Shown here in pieces: positions 10,275-21,190 of a DNA stretch of 64,000 nucleotides. Location of the stretch: assembly GCA_002633025.1 (NCBI GenBank), contig NMRB01002684.1, forward strand, positions 19,166 through 83,165, given 5' to 3'. Each line of letters opens with the position of its first letter. Positions within the stretch are counted from its first letter, which is position 1. A program made the translations under genes and the position numbers. Under the pieces are notes generated by a model. That model was not told the origin of the DNA, did no database searches, and was given only the letters and a program-made list of their open reading frames with translations. This stretch comes from Notospermus geniculatus (Eukaryota; Nemertea; Pilidiophora; Heteronemertea; Lineidae).

Positions 10275-13200
10275 TTAGCAAATCCTATAAAATCTTCATG
10301 GTTTGTATTCATATAGGCCAGTTGTATTTCCACCAAGAGGACAAGCTGTTCCTTGGTCTTCTGTTCGCGTTCACGCACGTGTGAGTTGACGATGCGTTCA
10401 GTTTCCTCTCTCAACCGTGGGTAGCGAGACATCTGTAAAACAGTGATACATCTGCAGACTTCGGCGGTGCATTGGCCGTGCCATGATGGGACAACTATTG
10501 AAGCATTGAAATTTTGTTTGAAATGGTTGACCATGCATTTCATGTCAGTTACAGGATCAATCATGGAACAGTCCGTAACTAGTCCATTTCTCTCTTGACA
10601 TGCGTGTGAAAGCTGAATAAACACTTCCATATCAGCACTCCGAGCTGACCAGCCACTTCCATATCAGCACTCATAGCTGATCAGACACTTCCATATCAGC
10701 ACTAAGAGCTGACCAGACACTTCCATATCAGCACTCTGAGCTGACCAGACACTTCCATATCAGCACTCTGAGCTCACCAGACACTTCCATTCAGCACTCT
10801 GAGCTCACCATACACTTCCATATCAGCACTCTGAGCTCACCATACACTTCCATTCAGCACTCTGAGCTCACCATACACTTCCATATCAGCACTCTGAGCT
10901 CACCATACACTTCCATTCAGCACTCTGAGCTCACCAGACACTTCCATTCAGCACTCTGAGCTCACCATACACTTCCATTCAGCACTCTGAGCTCACCAGA
11001 CACTTCCATTCAGCACTAAGAGCTGACCAGACACTTCCATATCAGCACTCAGAGCTGACCAGACACTTCCATTCAGCACTCAGAGCTGACCGTACACTTC
11101 CATATCAGCACCCTAAATGTTAGGTAAATAAGAACACTCACCTTATCTGTGCATTTTCTGACCACATTAGATAACTCTGAGACCACCATATCAACACAAC
11201 GGATTGATGGCTCTTTTAACTTTTCAATTTGTCTTTTTACAATAGTTTCAAACGCCATGTCGGGGGTGAAGAGACCAGTCCTGGAAACAGAATAAAGAAA
11301 GCAAGTTAGACTGACATGGAAGCTTTGTCTTGTGTTTATCTTTAGCCAATGGATACTTTACTGCCTTAGAGGCCACCACCAGTTAGCAGTCCAAGAATGT
11401 CACTTGACGTCATGGACGTAGGCCATGGCCTCATGTCATTATAGACGACGTTGTGGTGTGTGTGTGATGTCAGATTCCGTGATGTTCTAAGACTGCTAAC
11501 TGGTGGTGGCCTACAATGGCAGTAAAGTCTCCCATTGGAAAGGATAAATGAGATTTGACTCAACATAGCAACTTTTAATGATGGTTTCTTCCAACCGACT
11601 GATTCTTATCTTCAGCACCTATTGCATGGTGACCTCCAACTTACCTAATACCATGGATATTCTTGATTGCGTAACTAATTTCTCGTCGTAGTTCTTTCTC
11701 ATCAAATTCAATCTGAAGGAAAGAGTTGTCAGTCAAAGTCATGTAGTGAACATGTAACCTGATGTCATCGTAAGGTTACATTGTAACCTGATGTCATTGT
11801 AAGGTTATATTGTAACCTGATGTCATCATAAGGTTATATTGTAACCTGATGTCATCATAAGGTTTTATTGTAACCTGATGTCATTGTAAGGTTATATTGT
11901 AACCTGATGTCATCATAAGGTTATATTGTAACCTGATGTCATCGTAAGGTTACATTGTAACCTGATGTCATCGCAAGGTTACATTGTAACCTGATGTCAT
12001 CGCAAGGTTACATAAGGTTACATTGTAACCTGATGTCATCATGTTACATTAGCCTGATGTCATCGTAAGATCACATCGTATGGGATCAAAGTTTACACTC
12101 ACCAAATCACCACTGGCCAAGACGGCTTGAAATTTGTGAATCAAATGTGAGGCAGTCTAGGAAAACCCGTCAGATGTCACATTTGAGGAAAGTGTTAATG
12201 GCCTTGGTGAACCCACATATTTCAATAGCTGAAATGTACTTCCTAACAGGTAAACAGTAACAGATCAATGCAAAGGCAATCTGACGGGTTTTTCTAGACC
12301 GTCTCATAAATACATGTTATTTTGGCAGAGGAACATAATCGTACCTTAACTAGTTCAAATGGGAATCGCTCGTGGAATATTCGGTTAATTTTGGCACCAC
12401 CAGATAGTTCCATGGTATTGATCTCAGACCCAGAACCCTCAATATTTTTCTCAAAGTCCACACCAAACTGCTGCACCATTCTGGAAGAGAAGATTTAAGT
12501 TTTACAGAAACTGATCACAAGATGAAAAAGATACCGAGGACATGCTATCCTCACAGAATGAGAATTAAAACTACAATACTTCTTCCAAAACCCTTCTTAA
12601 AGCCAGCAGCACACCAGGCGATATCGCAAGCGATCTAATCGCTACCGATCTAATCGCTACCGATCTTCTCGCGAACCACTCCAAGCTCGGCGATTTCGGT
12701 TTTGGTATTGTTTGATATTGGCCTCGGCGAACACCACTGGCGAGAAGATTCCAGCACAACCTGGCATCACCAGCCGATTTTGCTTGGTGGCGAGCAGATC
12801 ACTTGACATCGCCCGGGTGCTGCTGGCTTAAAATTCTAGTCCTCACAAATCCCTTCAAAGGGCACCAGCCGAAGGAAGTGAGCAGTGAAATGACATCCTT
12901 ATTGACTTGTGTCCTCAACTTACTGTAACATGGCCTTAGTCTTCCGAGCCGGGTCGTCGGGCCTAAAGTTCTTATATTCCTCAACATCTCGCTCCATCGA
13001 GAGAAGCTGTGACTGTAGTTTGTTACGAAGTTGCGGTAGCGTGTCTCGTATGTGATTGGTCAATTGCTGATTCAACACTCGTTGTAAATAAGGCGTACCC
13101 ATTTTGTCCGCTACGTGTCTGGAAAGACAACAAAACTTGTTAGAGAGAGAAGCAACTCAGATTTCACATACAACAACTGGTCTGCCCCCGCCCACTTGCC

Positions 13201-16200
13201 CTCCGAGTTTCCAACTTTCAACTTCAAACCCTGTACTTTTTTTGCAATGTTGTGTCCCAGTTGATTCCTGAGTTCGTGAGGCAAGTACATGTAGGAGGAA
13301 ACCTACCTATATGAGGGGTGACTGAGAAAGAAAGTCCTCTCTGCCCCCAGAGCTGCCTTGATATCTTTCTTCCCCTCGATATCCCTCTGGCTCCTATTGA
13401 CCACCCCGATGTAACCCCTCCTCAGGGGGAGCAACTTGTTCTCCAGGATGTCCCTAGCGTCGGTGCCGTCATCCATCAGATCCAGCTTGGTGATGACACC
13501 AATGGTGCGTATACCTGCCAAAGATTGAATTGCTCTGTATCAGATTTTTCCATCAGGGTTGAGGGCAAAAGCATTATTGGCCCTGGTAAGTAGGGAAGAG
13601 GCCATCTCTAGCTATTCATGTTCCTCACTGGGATGGGTCTTTTACTTGCCCTTGCAAAGGCACAAGGTACAAGGCACTACAGCTTACTGTCCCATGCCAC
13701 TGGCTGAAGAGCCAGGGATGATTAATCCCATATGGCCCAAGAGTCGAACCTGGGACCTGCTGCTTGCTAAGCGGACATGCCTTTGAGGCCTTTGCTAGGT
13801 GGACACGATAACCACTTCCAATTCAATGCCTATTCAATCAACCATTCATGGTTGATTGAGCACCAATCAGGAGAATTTTACAAGGTATTGGTCCACTAGA
13901 ACTTTGCTGCCATCTTTTGGCGATAAGCACGGCTGACTGCTCCTAATTTCCTATTGGCAGAAGAGCAATACAAACCTTGAGGATCCACCTCCTTGGCTAT
14001 TTTTAAAGCATCTGAATTCGCTAAATCTGTGTTGGCGGGAGACACCGCCAAGACAAGACAATTCTCCTTCGTAATAAACTCCATCAACATATTCCTGATC
14101 TGTATTTCAATGTCTGCTGGTTGATCACCGACAGGCACCTTCGTCATTCCTGGTAAATCTATCAAGGTCAGGTTCAGAACTGAAATTGGAGAAAAATATT
14201 GTTAGAGCGATTTCACTTTTGGTATCTCTACTAGAAAGTACCTGAGGAAGTCATGGAAATGTGACATCATGTGAAGAACCTCCATAGAGCTTGTGCAGCG
14301 GCTCATTATGACGTCACTTTTGACCGGCGGTCCACCATGCTGGCGGTCAACGGCAAAGTGCGCCAGATCGCGTCTTGGTTGAAGACGCAACACTCCACTT
14401 GCGCTGACGACAAACTGCACCATGTGGGTCGCCGACGTCATTTGGCGTCAGTTTGACCCGCAAGATGGCAGATTTTTTTGTGATGACATCACCTGCACAA
14501 GCTCTGTAGAGCTGCACAGATGTCATTTCGGCATGAAAACGTACCATTTGGCGAGTAGACCCTCAGGTTAATGGGTACTGATGATATTCCTTTGTTTGCT
14601 CCAGTGACCCTGTCAGTCTCATCTTCAATCTCCTTGCGGACCATGTCAAAGTCGGTGAACTTTCGGCCCTTGCAGTGCAAGAATTCAGCATATTCTGGAA
14701 ATATGTAAGAAGATTGTTTGAAACATGTACAGTGGAACCTCTCTTAACGGACACCTCTGCCAGGAGGACACCTCTCTATTAAGGACACTCAAGTTCAGTC
14801 CCAAATTGACCATTTCTATTTATTTTGACCTCTGTAATCAGGACACCTCTCAATTAATGACAGCATTTGTCAGTCCCAGAGGTGTCCTTAATAGAGAGGT
14901 TCTACTGTATTTTTTTCTGGGGCCAGACCGAATGGAAGTGGCCAATGGGGACCCTAGCCGAGTACCTCAAAAGGTGTCACTAGTGGTTAAAAGTATTGAA
15001 ATGAAATTGACATCCCGGTCCTGATCAATTTCCCACATAAAAGGCGTCCATTGTGTAGGACCTGGTTTCAGTGTATCGTAACTAGGATCCCCACCGCATT
15101 CAATTGGTGTCCTTGATAGAGACGTGTTCTCTTTGCCAAGGTGTCTACAGGGGAGGTTCCACGGTATTTAGCTTTCTTGCTCTCAGAACAGGTGGCTGAG
15201 CTACCTTTGATGGTATAGATGATTCTCAAATTCGCAGATCTGCGCACTTCTGCCGAAATCTCAACCAGAACCTCGATCTGAAACCAGCTGACGTGACGCC
15301 ATCCATGACTCAGCAATGGTCGAGTCTGACGCAACGCCGTCGAAGTCACTTTCGTGGGGTTGTCTGCGTCATGTCATTCAGCTTCAGATCGAGGTTGTGG
15401 TTGAGATTTCAGTGGAAGTGCGCAGATCGTGTCGATTTGAGAATGGTCTATTCGGGGTTTTTTTTTAATTACAACATACCAATTTTTGAATTGATCAGCT
15501 GAAGAATGAGTGGTCTTCTTGTAACAATACCGTTACCACGTGGAAGGAAATCTCTGGAAATATACAAATAGACGGAGTCAGAAAAAAGGTATAAGCCCAC
15601 AGCCAACAAAGCTAACTTCTTAACCGCTCATTTTATGGTAGATAAGGCAGCTAAAAGGATTACAGTCTCACCCCTGGGTACAAAAGTTACTGATACTGTC
15701 ACACCGCCCACTAATTCATCTAAACAGTGTAAATGTCATTTCTTTAGTTACCAAAGGCCAAATCAAACAATGACGGATGCGTGGGTTTGAAAGAAGATGT
15801 TTCAAAAGGTAAGGCAGGTTTCGCCCTCGGGGATCTTTTCCATTCATGCATCAGCCTTCCTATGACGTACCATAGCAAAAGTAGCACCATGCTTGTTTTT
15901 ACGAAACATTTCTGAACATTTTTAGCTGCATCAGGTTGAGGTCGAGGCTAGCAGGGTAGCGACAGGAAAATGCATCAGAGAACATCGCCATCACTGCAAG
16001 GCTTCATATCTCCAGTCCAAAGCCTGTGTCCACTATAGCGGTTTTTGCCACGGTTTGCAGTGAGCGGCACAATTTTCACAGGCGTTGGGATAATTTTTTT
16101 TAACACGGCATTTTATTATTGCACCATTGAAGGATTATCCAAAACCTTTTGAAAACAACTTGCCGCAAACCGCGGTGGAATCCGCTATGGTGGAAACAAG

Positions 16201-19200
16201 CCTCAACAGGAAATTTAGCGTTTGAGCCCATCTATGATCACGAGCACATCAACATGAATGAAAAACAAGGTGTTCCAATCTCTCATTCAGTTATTCCAGC
16301 AGCATCGTTGATATACTATAGCCTAGATGAAGATTGGAGGTATTGGTATATGCAAATTGTAATATACGAAGATCTTCAAAGGGCAGACCAACAAAAAATC
16401 AATACGGTACAAAGCGAATAAACAATGACGAAGTACAATTACTTGCTACATATTGGTATTTGATAAACTCTGTGATGTGTTTATACAGAACTGATATGCT
16501 GTATTTATAGACGATTCTCGAATTTGCAGATCTGCACACTTCAGCCAAAATCGCTACCACAACCTCAATCTGAAACCAGCCGAGGTGACGCAATCCATGA
16601 TTCAGCAATGGTCGACTCTGACGCAACGTCGTCGCAGTCACTGCTCTGGCATTCTCTGTGTCATGTCATTCAGTTTCAGATCGAGGTTGTGGATTGCGAT
16701 TTCGGCGGAAGTGCGCATATCTTGCTCGTTTACGTCAATTTGAGAATTGAAAATGCCAAATCTTCATTAAACCGTGTTTACAGTTTCTCATTGTTTTTAC
16801 AAATGAGAGTCCTCAACTAGCACGAAGGAACAAGAGTTAATTATTGATCACTTATGGTAATCAACCAGACATCACACTTGATGATTACACAGTGCAGCCA
16901 ATTATACCATACGCAAGTCAAAATATCATTCATATTCTTTCATTACGTCTACAACGAATACATGAATATTATTCTATACTATACGCGCAGTACCGTAGGC
17001 GTATGAGCTACAGTTGGCCAGGGTCGGAAGTTTCCAGCACTGGTATCACACTCATGGCAGTAATATGTAGGAAGTTCTTACAAGAAACCCAGAGATCTAA
17101 CACAGATGCCACAGCTCAGAAATTTCCTTTTCCAATTCGAACAGTTAGAGAGAAATGACTCAATATATTCATTGATCGTGTTCTCGGAGCCTTGACCTCG
17201 AAACATACATTCCTCTACATGCATTCATTGATTTTCCCCGCACTGCAACATTCTGAGCGGAGTGCTCAGTCAAAGGATTTGGCAGCCAGTTGTCTCTCTC
17301 AGAACTGATCAGTTGTATGCTGTCAATTACTGTCCTACTGCGACTGCATCATTGGATCATTTAATTAATTTCTCATGCAAATTGCTGCAGAATCAATTTC
17401 TAAGGAATGATTACGACATGTTGCAAGATTAGGCGCTGGGATTTTAATACACCGTCATTTTCTACCAATGATGTCCTCCCCTAAACCACCAGCACCAAGG
17501 TGATATCGCAAGCGAGCTAAATCGGCAGTTGAAGCCAGGTGTGCGCTGGACAGTGATGCGCGGCACCCAGGCACATCCTGAAGGGCTGCTTCTTTAACAG
17601 CAGCACACCACCAGGCAATATAGCAAGCGATCTTATCGCCAGTGAGCAAAATTAGCTGTTGACGCCAGGTGAGTGCTGGACAGCGATGTGTGGAATACTC
17701 TCACCTGCAATGCTTGCTTAATATCAAACAATACCAAAGCCAATCCCTAGTCTGTGGTGGCTGGCACAAAGATCGGTGGCGAGTAGATCGCTTGTGATAT
17801 CACCTGGTGTGCTGACTGGCTTTACAAAACATTATCAAAGTTAATTCATGTCACAGTCATAATGTCCCTTTCACCTCAGTCCATGCTGCAATCCCAAAGC
17901 GTGCCAAGGAAAATTGGCTTCACGTCCTCTGTCCCCAAGGATGCGGTCACAATCAATCACTATTTACCTACCAATATACTGGTACAAGAGAATGTGGAGA
18001 GGGAGACAACACTGATACAGTCGATGACGAATCAGGAGGAATGAAGAATTGGAGCGGGGAGATCGAGTGGTTTCACTTTGAGTTGGTGGGATGGACTGAA
18101 TAAAGTCCGTCATTTGCTCTACATTTGTATTGTAGGCAGCAGCAGAATTCAAAAGTGATTTTGAGCCAAGAGATTTCAGGGAGTCAAACTGGAAGGAAAG
18201 AGTAGACGCCAATAAGTCACAATCAAAGCTGGTCTCAGGCTGCACCCTGTGTAGGCTAGGGGCTCCATTTTTGGGTTACACACTGACAGGTCAAGGGCTA
18301 AGCAGGGTGTTAAACAGTAACTGTTAGCATCTCGGCCATAAGCAGAACTCTTAGTTAACTCCAAAAATGCCTAAGTCGGAGAGGGATTCTAATTGGCAAC
18401 TGTGGCAAATGGTAGCTAGTGCCGGAAAGGGGCAGAAGAACCCAAACAAGATCGATTAGTCATTCACGTCAATACTACTAAATGAATGGGGCTGGGTGGA
18501 TGAGATGGAGCAGGCGTTTGGGACAAATCAATAAATGGACATTGGATATACTGATGCAACATATAGATAATCTGCTGGTGATGTACTCTGCATAAGACAT
18601 CAGAGGAGCACTTCTACATAACGGGATCAGAGGTTGCATTTTTGAAGGACTTCAAATCAGGGTAAAGGAAGAGTCGGTTGTCAAGTCAGAGTGGTGCAGT
18701 AGAAACATAGCCGCCTAATACAACTGCTGTTGTGGGTTTGATTCCCATGATGAACCATTCTCCACACAATGCAAGAGTAGGACTGCAGCAAAGGAGGATT
18801 ACTCCAGGAACTCTGGTTTCCTCCTGCATTGACTCAAGGCCCCAGAGAGCGAAGAAATCACTTGTGTCTGGATTATGTTGACACCCATGTCTGTCAATAT
18901 TGAACATACTGGTACTGGAAATATGAATGGAGCGCCCCGGGTGGAGCGCTCACAGTGGAGAAACTTGTTGGCAACAAGCCCGGGCAACGAGGTCAAAATG
19001 ACCATCCAGCAAATATCAATTTATGAATCATTTGGCATTTTGTATTAGTTCATTCCAATATAACAATGGTTATTGGGCACAGGCCAGGCATTATGCAAGT
19101 TACCAAAATATTTTTGTGACTCAGTGAAACTGAAAGAAAGGCACCACACCAAGCATACCAGTAAAACAAGTGAATCAACGATAGAGAAGAAATAATTGAT

Positions 19201-20254
19201 TAACACTAATAAAGTACCCCTTTTTAGTTTTAATTCTATTTTTTGGGTATTACCATGTGATTAATAGTACCAGTAATTTATAACAGCTTACCCAAGGTCC
19301 CAAGGAGGGTCTTACTCTTTAAGTTCTTGACAACAAGGTACGGTACCAAAGGATGAAAATCCAAGGGTGTCAGGATTTCAAAAACCATTTGTTAAAACTT
19401 TTAATTAACTACCGGTACATGTAATTCACTACAGGGCAATGATTGAACAGGAACTTGGGTTCAGGACATGACCCCATGTATCTTCCCCATTATTACAAGA
19501 AGGAAGTCACACACATGGAATTGGAAGTCATTCTGCATGTCCTGAAATCTCTCAGAGATAACTTTTTTTCTTCTCAGAGAGAACTTGTGCTGAACAAGGA
19601 AAAAGAGTCAATGAATCTCCTCCCTGCTGTCCCAGAGAGGCAAGGCCAACACTTGCACGTTGTATGTGTTGTGTTGATGACATCATTTCCAATTCTGGAG
19701 TATGACATGAATGATTAATCCAAAAATTATTTATTTTGACAGTAAATCATCACACGAGAACACACACCTCAAACATATAAAACATTGTGTGCAATGGAAA
19801 CATAACTACTGTAACTGTATTTGATGGGTGATGAAGCCAAAATCAGCTGTCAAAATTGATCCACCACAAACCAGGCAACTCTGGCCACCTATCAGCAAAA
19901 CAAGGAACTAAATTTCTCCTGGCCAAATCGGCCAATAAATTCACCTTTTCCCAGCAATTCTAAGAATCAATTTGACAGTCTTTCAAATCAATACAGTCTA
20001 TATTGTCTATACAAATACACAGGCACAACAAAATCTTGTTTTAGCCCAGAATAATTCAGGAGAAAAGCGGCGAAAATTTTGACAACTCACCTTCCAACAA
20101 AATTTTCGAGCACACTCGACTTGCCAGCGCTCTGGCTTCCTACGACGGCGATCTGCGGCAAATCAAGCGTCAGAGGCACGCCAAGACTAGAAAATGCATC
20201 CTGTAACTTGTTTACAAGGGGGATGAGCTGTTCCATCCCCAAATTCCCGGCCAT
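10275..20254 (-). CDS. DNM: Classical dynamin GTPase, 5' part (10 exons; GTPase and middle domain)
   Basis: Large GTPase that assembles around the necks of endocytic pits and severs them. Coding exons, in transcript order: 20091-20254, 15480-15553, 14545-14694, 13976-14179, 13307-13514, 12924-13118, 12345-12480, 11645-11712, 11142-11280, 10275-10432. All junctions are GT-AG and all phases agree, giving about 499 residues. Visible GTPase motifs: G1 GSQSAGKS (39-46), switch-I Thr66, G3 DLPG (137-140), G4 TKLD (206-209). The middle domain follows, ending HEDFIGFA plus a split Asn codon at the 10275 donor. The start was set at [10 protein letters not shown] to match the family N-terminus; an in-frame ATG at 20362 would add 36 residues without family support. 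PH, GED and proline-rich exons were not found in 1-10274, so the gene runs off the left edge. Membership of the dynamin 1/2/3 class is sure; there is no basis for a 1, 2 or 3 assignment. Confidence 0.96.
10625..11110. repeat. Minisatellite in dynamin intron 9
   Basis: About fifteen units of 29-34 bp, each with ACACTTCCATATCAGCACTC followed by GAGCTGACC or GAGCTCACC. Some units lack the AT of 'CCATATCAG', giving alternating lengths. It fills most of the intron between the 10275-10432 and 11142-11280 exons. There are no spacers, so it is not a CRISPR array. Confidence 0.95.
11142..11280 (-). CDS. Dynamin middle-domain exon, residues 400-446 (position of the vertebrate alternative exon 10a/10b)
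   Basis: This 139-nt exon codes from [11 protein letters not shown] to RKCTDK. In vertebrate dynamins the matching segment (about residues 399-444) is encoded by two mutually exclusive exons. Only one version is visible here. The introns on both sides hold no second copy: the downstream intron (10433-11141) is mostly a minisatellite, and the upstream one (11281-11644) shows nothing coding. The gene therefore appears to have one form of this segment, unless a second exon has diverged beyond recognition. Confidence 0.9.
11745..12075. repeat. Minisatellite in dynamin intron 7
   Basis: About eleven units of ~28 bp with core TAACCTGATGTCATCGTAAG and GTTACATTG. The last units are degenerate. It lies between the exons at 11645-11712 and 12345-12480. 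Confidence 0.95.
12152..12303. mobile_element. MITE, family G (terminal repeat CAGTCTAGGAAAACCCGTCA)
   Basis: The inverted ends are CAGTCTAGGAAAACCCGTCA and TGACGGGTTTTTCTAGACCG. A second copy in the opposite orientation lies at 20583-20750, upstream of dynamin, and a decayed relative near 58660-58770. It has no coding capacity and sits in dynamin intron 7, next to the 12345 exon end. Confidence 0.8.
12595..12832. mobile_element. Palindromic MITE, family E
   Basis: The left end is TAAAGCCAGCAGCACACCAG, with GCGATATCGCAAGCGATC next to it. The right end, GGTGCTGCTGGCTTA, is its inverse. It lies in dynamin intron 6. Related elements: 5272-5815 and 17478-17825. Confidence 0.8.
13546..13815 (-). 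mobile_element. tRNA-derived SINE, family 1
   Basis: On the minus strand the head reads a tRNA-like promoter: an A-box-like segment, then GGTTCGACTC as B box, followed by a body containing GGGATTAATCATCCCTGGCT. The body matches 55222-55482, including CATGTTCCTCACT and TTACTTGCCCTTGCAAAGG on the plus strand. It lies in dynamin intron 4. Confidence 0.7.
13815..13965. mobile_element. MITE, family C copy
   Basis: It contains CACCAATCAGGAGAATTTT, ACTTTGCTGCCATCTTTTGG and ends CTGACTGCTCCTA, matching the copy at 1496-1666. It ends about ten bases before the splice donor of the dynamin exon at 13976-14179. Confidence 0.75.
14270..14525. mobile_element. Palindromic MITE, family H (GACGTCACTTTTGACCGG)
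   Basis: Left TAGAGCTTGTGCAGCGGC and right CTGCACAAGCTCTGTAGAGC are inverted. Inner arms carry GACGTCACTTTTGACCGG and GCCGACGTCATTTGG. A second copy with the same outline is at 49418-49643. It lies in dynamin intron 3. Confidence 0.75.
14728..14909. mobile_element. Tc1/mariner-like MITE, family B (best copy)
   Basis: It starts TACAGTGGAACCTCTCTTAA and ends GAGAGGTTCTACTGTA, a clear terminal inverted repeat flanked by TA. It lies in dynamin intron 2, close to the acceptor of the 14545-14694 exon. A decayed piece of the same family ends near 15169. Confidence 0.85.
15213..15452. mobile_element. Palindromic MITE, family D
   Basis: The arms TATAGATGATTCTCAAATTC and GATTTGAGAATGGTCTAT are inverted, as are CAGATCTGCGCACTTC and GAAGTGCGCAGATC. 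Related copies: 5378-5628 and 16507-16748. It ends about 25 bp from the donor of dynamin exon 2. Confidence 0.85.
16018..16204. mobile_element. Palindromic MITE, family A
   Basis: Left CCACTATAGCGGTTTTTGCC and right GGTGGAATCCGCTATGGTGG form inverted arms. Diverged copy of the element at 1038-1225, in dynamin intron 1. Confidence 0.8.
16507..16748. mobile_element. Palindromic MITE, family D
   Basis: TATAGACGATTCTCGAATTT at the left and CAATTTGAGAATTG at the right, with the CAGATCTGCACACTTC / GAAGTGCGCATATC inner arms. It lies in dynamin intron 1. Confidence 0.8.
17478..17825. mobile_element. Palindromic MITE, family E (one full and one partial copy)
   Basis: A partial copy (about 17485-17577) is followed by a full one that begins GAAGGGCTGCTTCTTTAACA and ends CACCTGGTGTGCTGACTGGC. 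The full copy is uninterrupted and shows what 5272-5815 looked like before insertion. Confidence 0.75.
17830..20086. other. Rest of dynamin intron 1, no recognised gene
   Basis: No conserved exon was recognised. A tRNA-like stretch ending GGGTTTGATTCCCAT lies near 18730-18745 and could be an old SINE. The 91-codon open frame at 19443-19718 has no family resemblance and no convincing splice sites. Low-complexity AT stretches occur near 19190-19260. Confidence 0.4.
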
Positions 20255-20582
20255 TTTGGGGGCGTTATCAGTTATACCTCCCTCAAGAAATGTACATTCA
20301 TGCAGTTTATGTTCACTTCCTCGATTTCTGTAAATATGGCGGAGTTTCTCACAAGTGCGCATGCCTAACCTGGTTATCGCAGGTCAACTCAAAGTATGGT
20401 GGACCGATAGGGTCAGCGAGGCTTTTTCGAACGGTACGGTGGCCGAGTAGTGTAAATCCCAAATTTAGAGAGGCTAGTTCGGCTGGGAATTTTCGTTGAC
20501 CTTGGTTGGGTAATCGACCAAGACATCCTGACTTGGGTACAATTTTAGTTGCAGAGGAGTCCGAGAATAATTTGTGTGGTCA

Positions 20583-20750
20583 AGGAAAATCCGTCGGTCG
20601 GAAGCCGCTAAGGGCTGCCAGATGCCTGTGCATTGATCTGTTACTGTTTACCTGTTCTGTAGTACATTTCAGCTATTGAAATGTGCGGGTTCACCAAGGC
20701 CATTAACCCTTTCCTCAAATGCGACATCCGACGATTTTCCTAGACTGCCT
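20583..20750. mobile_element. MITE, family G (reverse orientation)
   Basis: It shares CATTGATCTGTTACTGTTTA, CATTTCAGCTATTGAAATGT and GATTTTCCTAGACTGCCT with 12152-12303 in reverse orientation. It lies between the dynamin start and the GTF3C5 stop. Confidence 0.75.
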
Positions 20751-21190
20751 CACCGACAATCATTTGATTTCCTATTCACACATGGCACGACCAGCTCGCT
20801 CATTAGGGAGGTTTCACAAACTAAAGAACACCTCACAATAATATTGTCATTTACATCATTTAATCATTTCAAATTTCAAGGAAGTAACTTACAATAGAAA
20901 GACTTATCCTCAGAAATCCACAGACGTCATTTCCCTTGCTGGTAGCATCAGCAGAGGGTAGAATGTTGACGGTTGACATCTTTTGCCACAAGATCAATGA
21001 TGACATTAAAATGGTCTGTGATCTGATTCTCTGAGAGGTGATAAAAATGCAATCACTTTCCGGCAGTGCTTGGCTCATTTAGTTCTATCAAGTCACAATC
21101 ATGATTCAGTTATACAAGTACATTGTAACAACAAACATGTTGACATACTGAGAGAGTGTTTCTGCACCAAATGAATCGAGACAGACCACA

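Noticed and set aside
19443-19718. 91-codon open frame in dynamin intron 1
   Set aside because: No recognisable family, no splice signals of matching phase, and length expected by chance.
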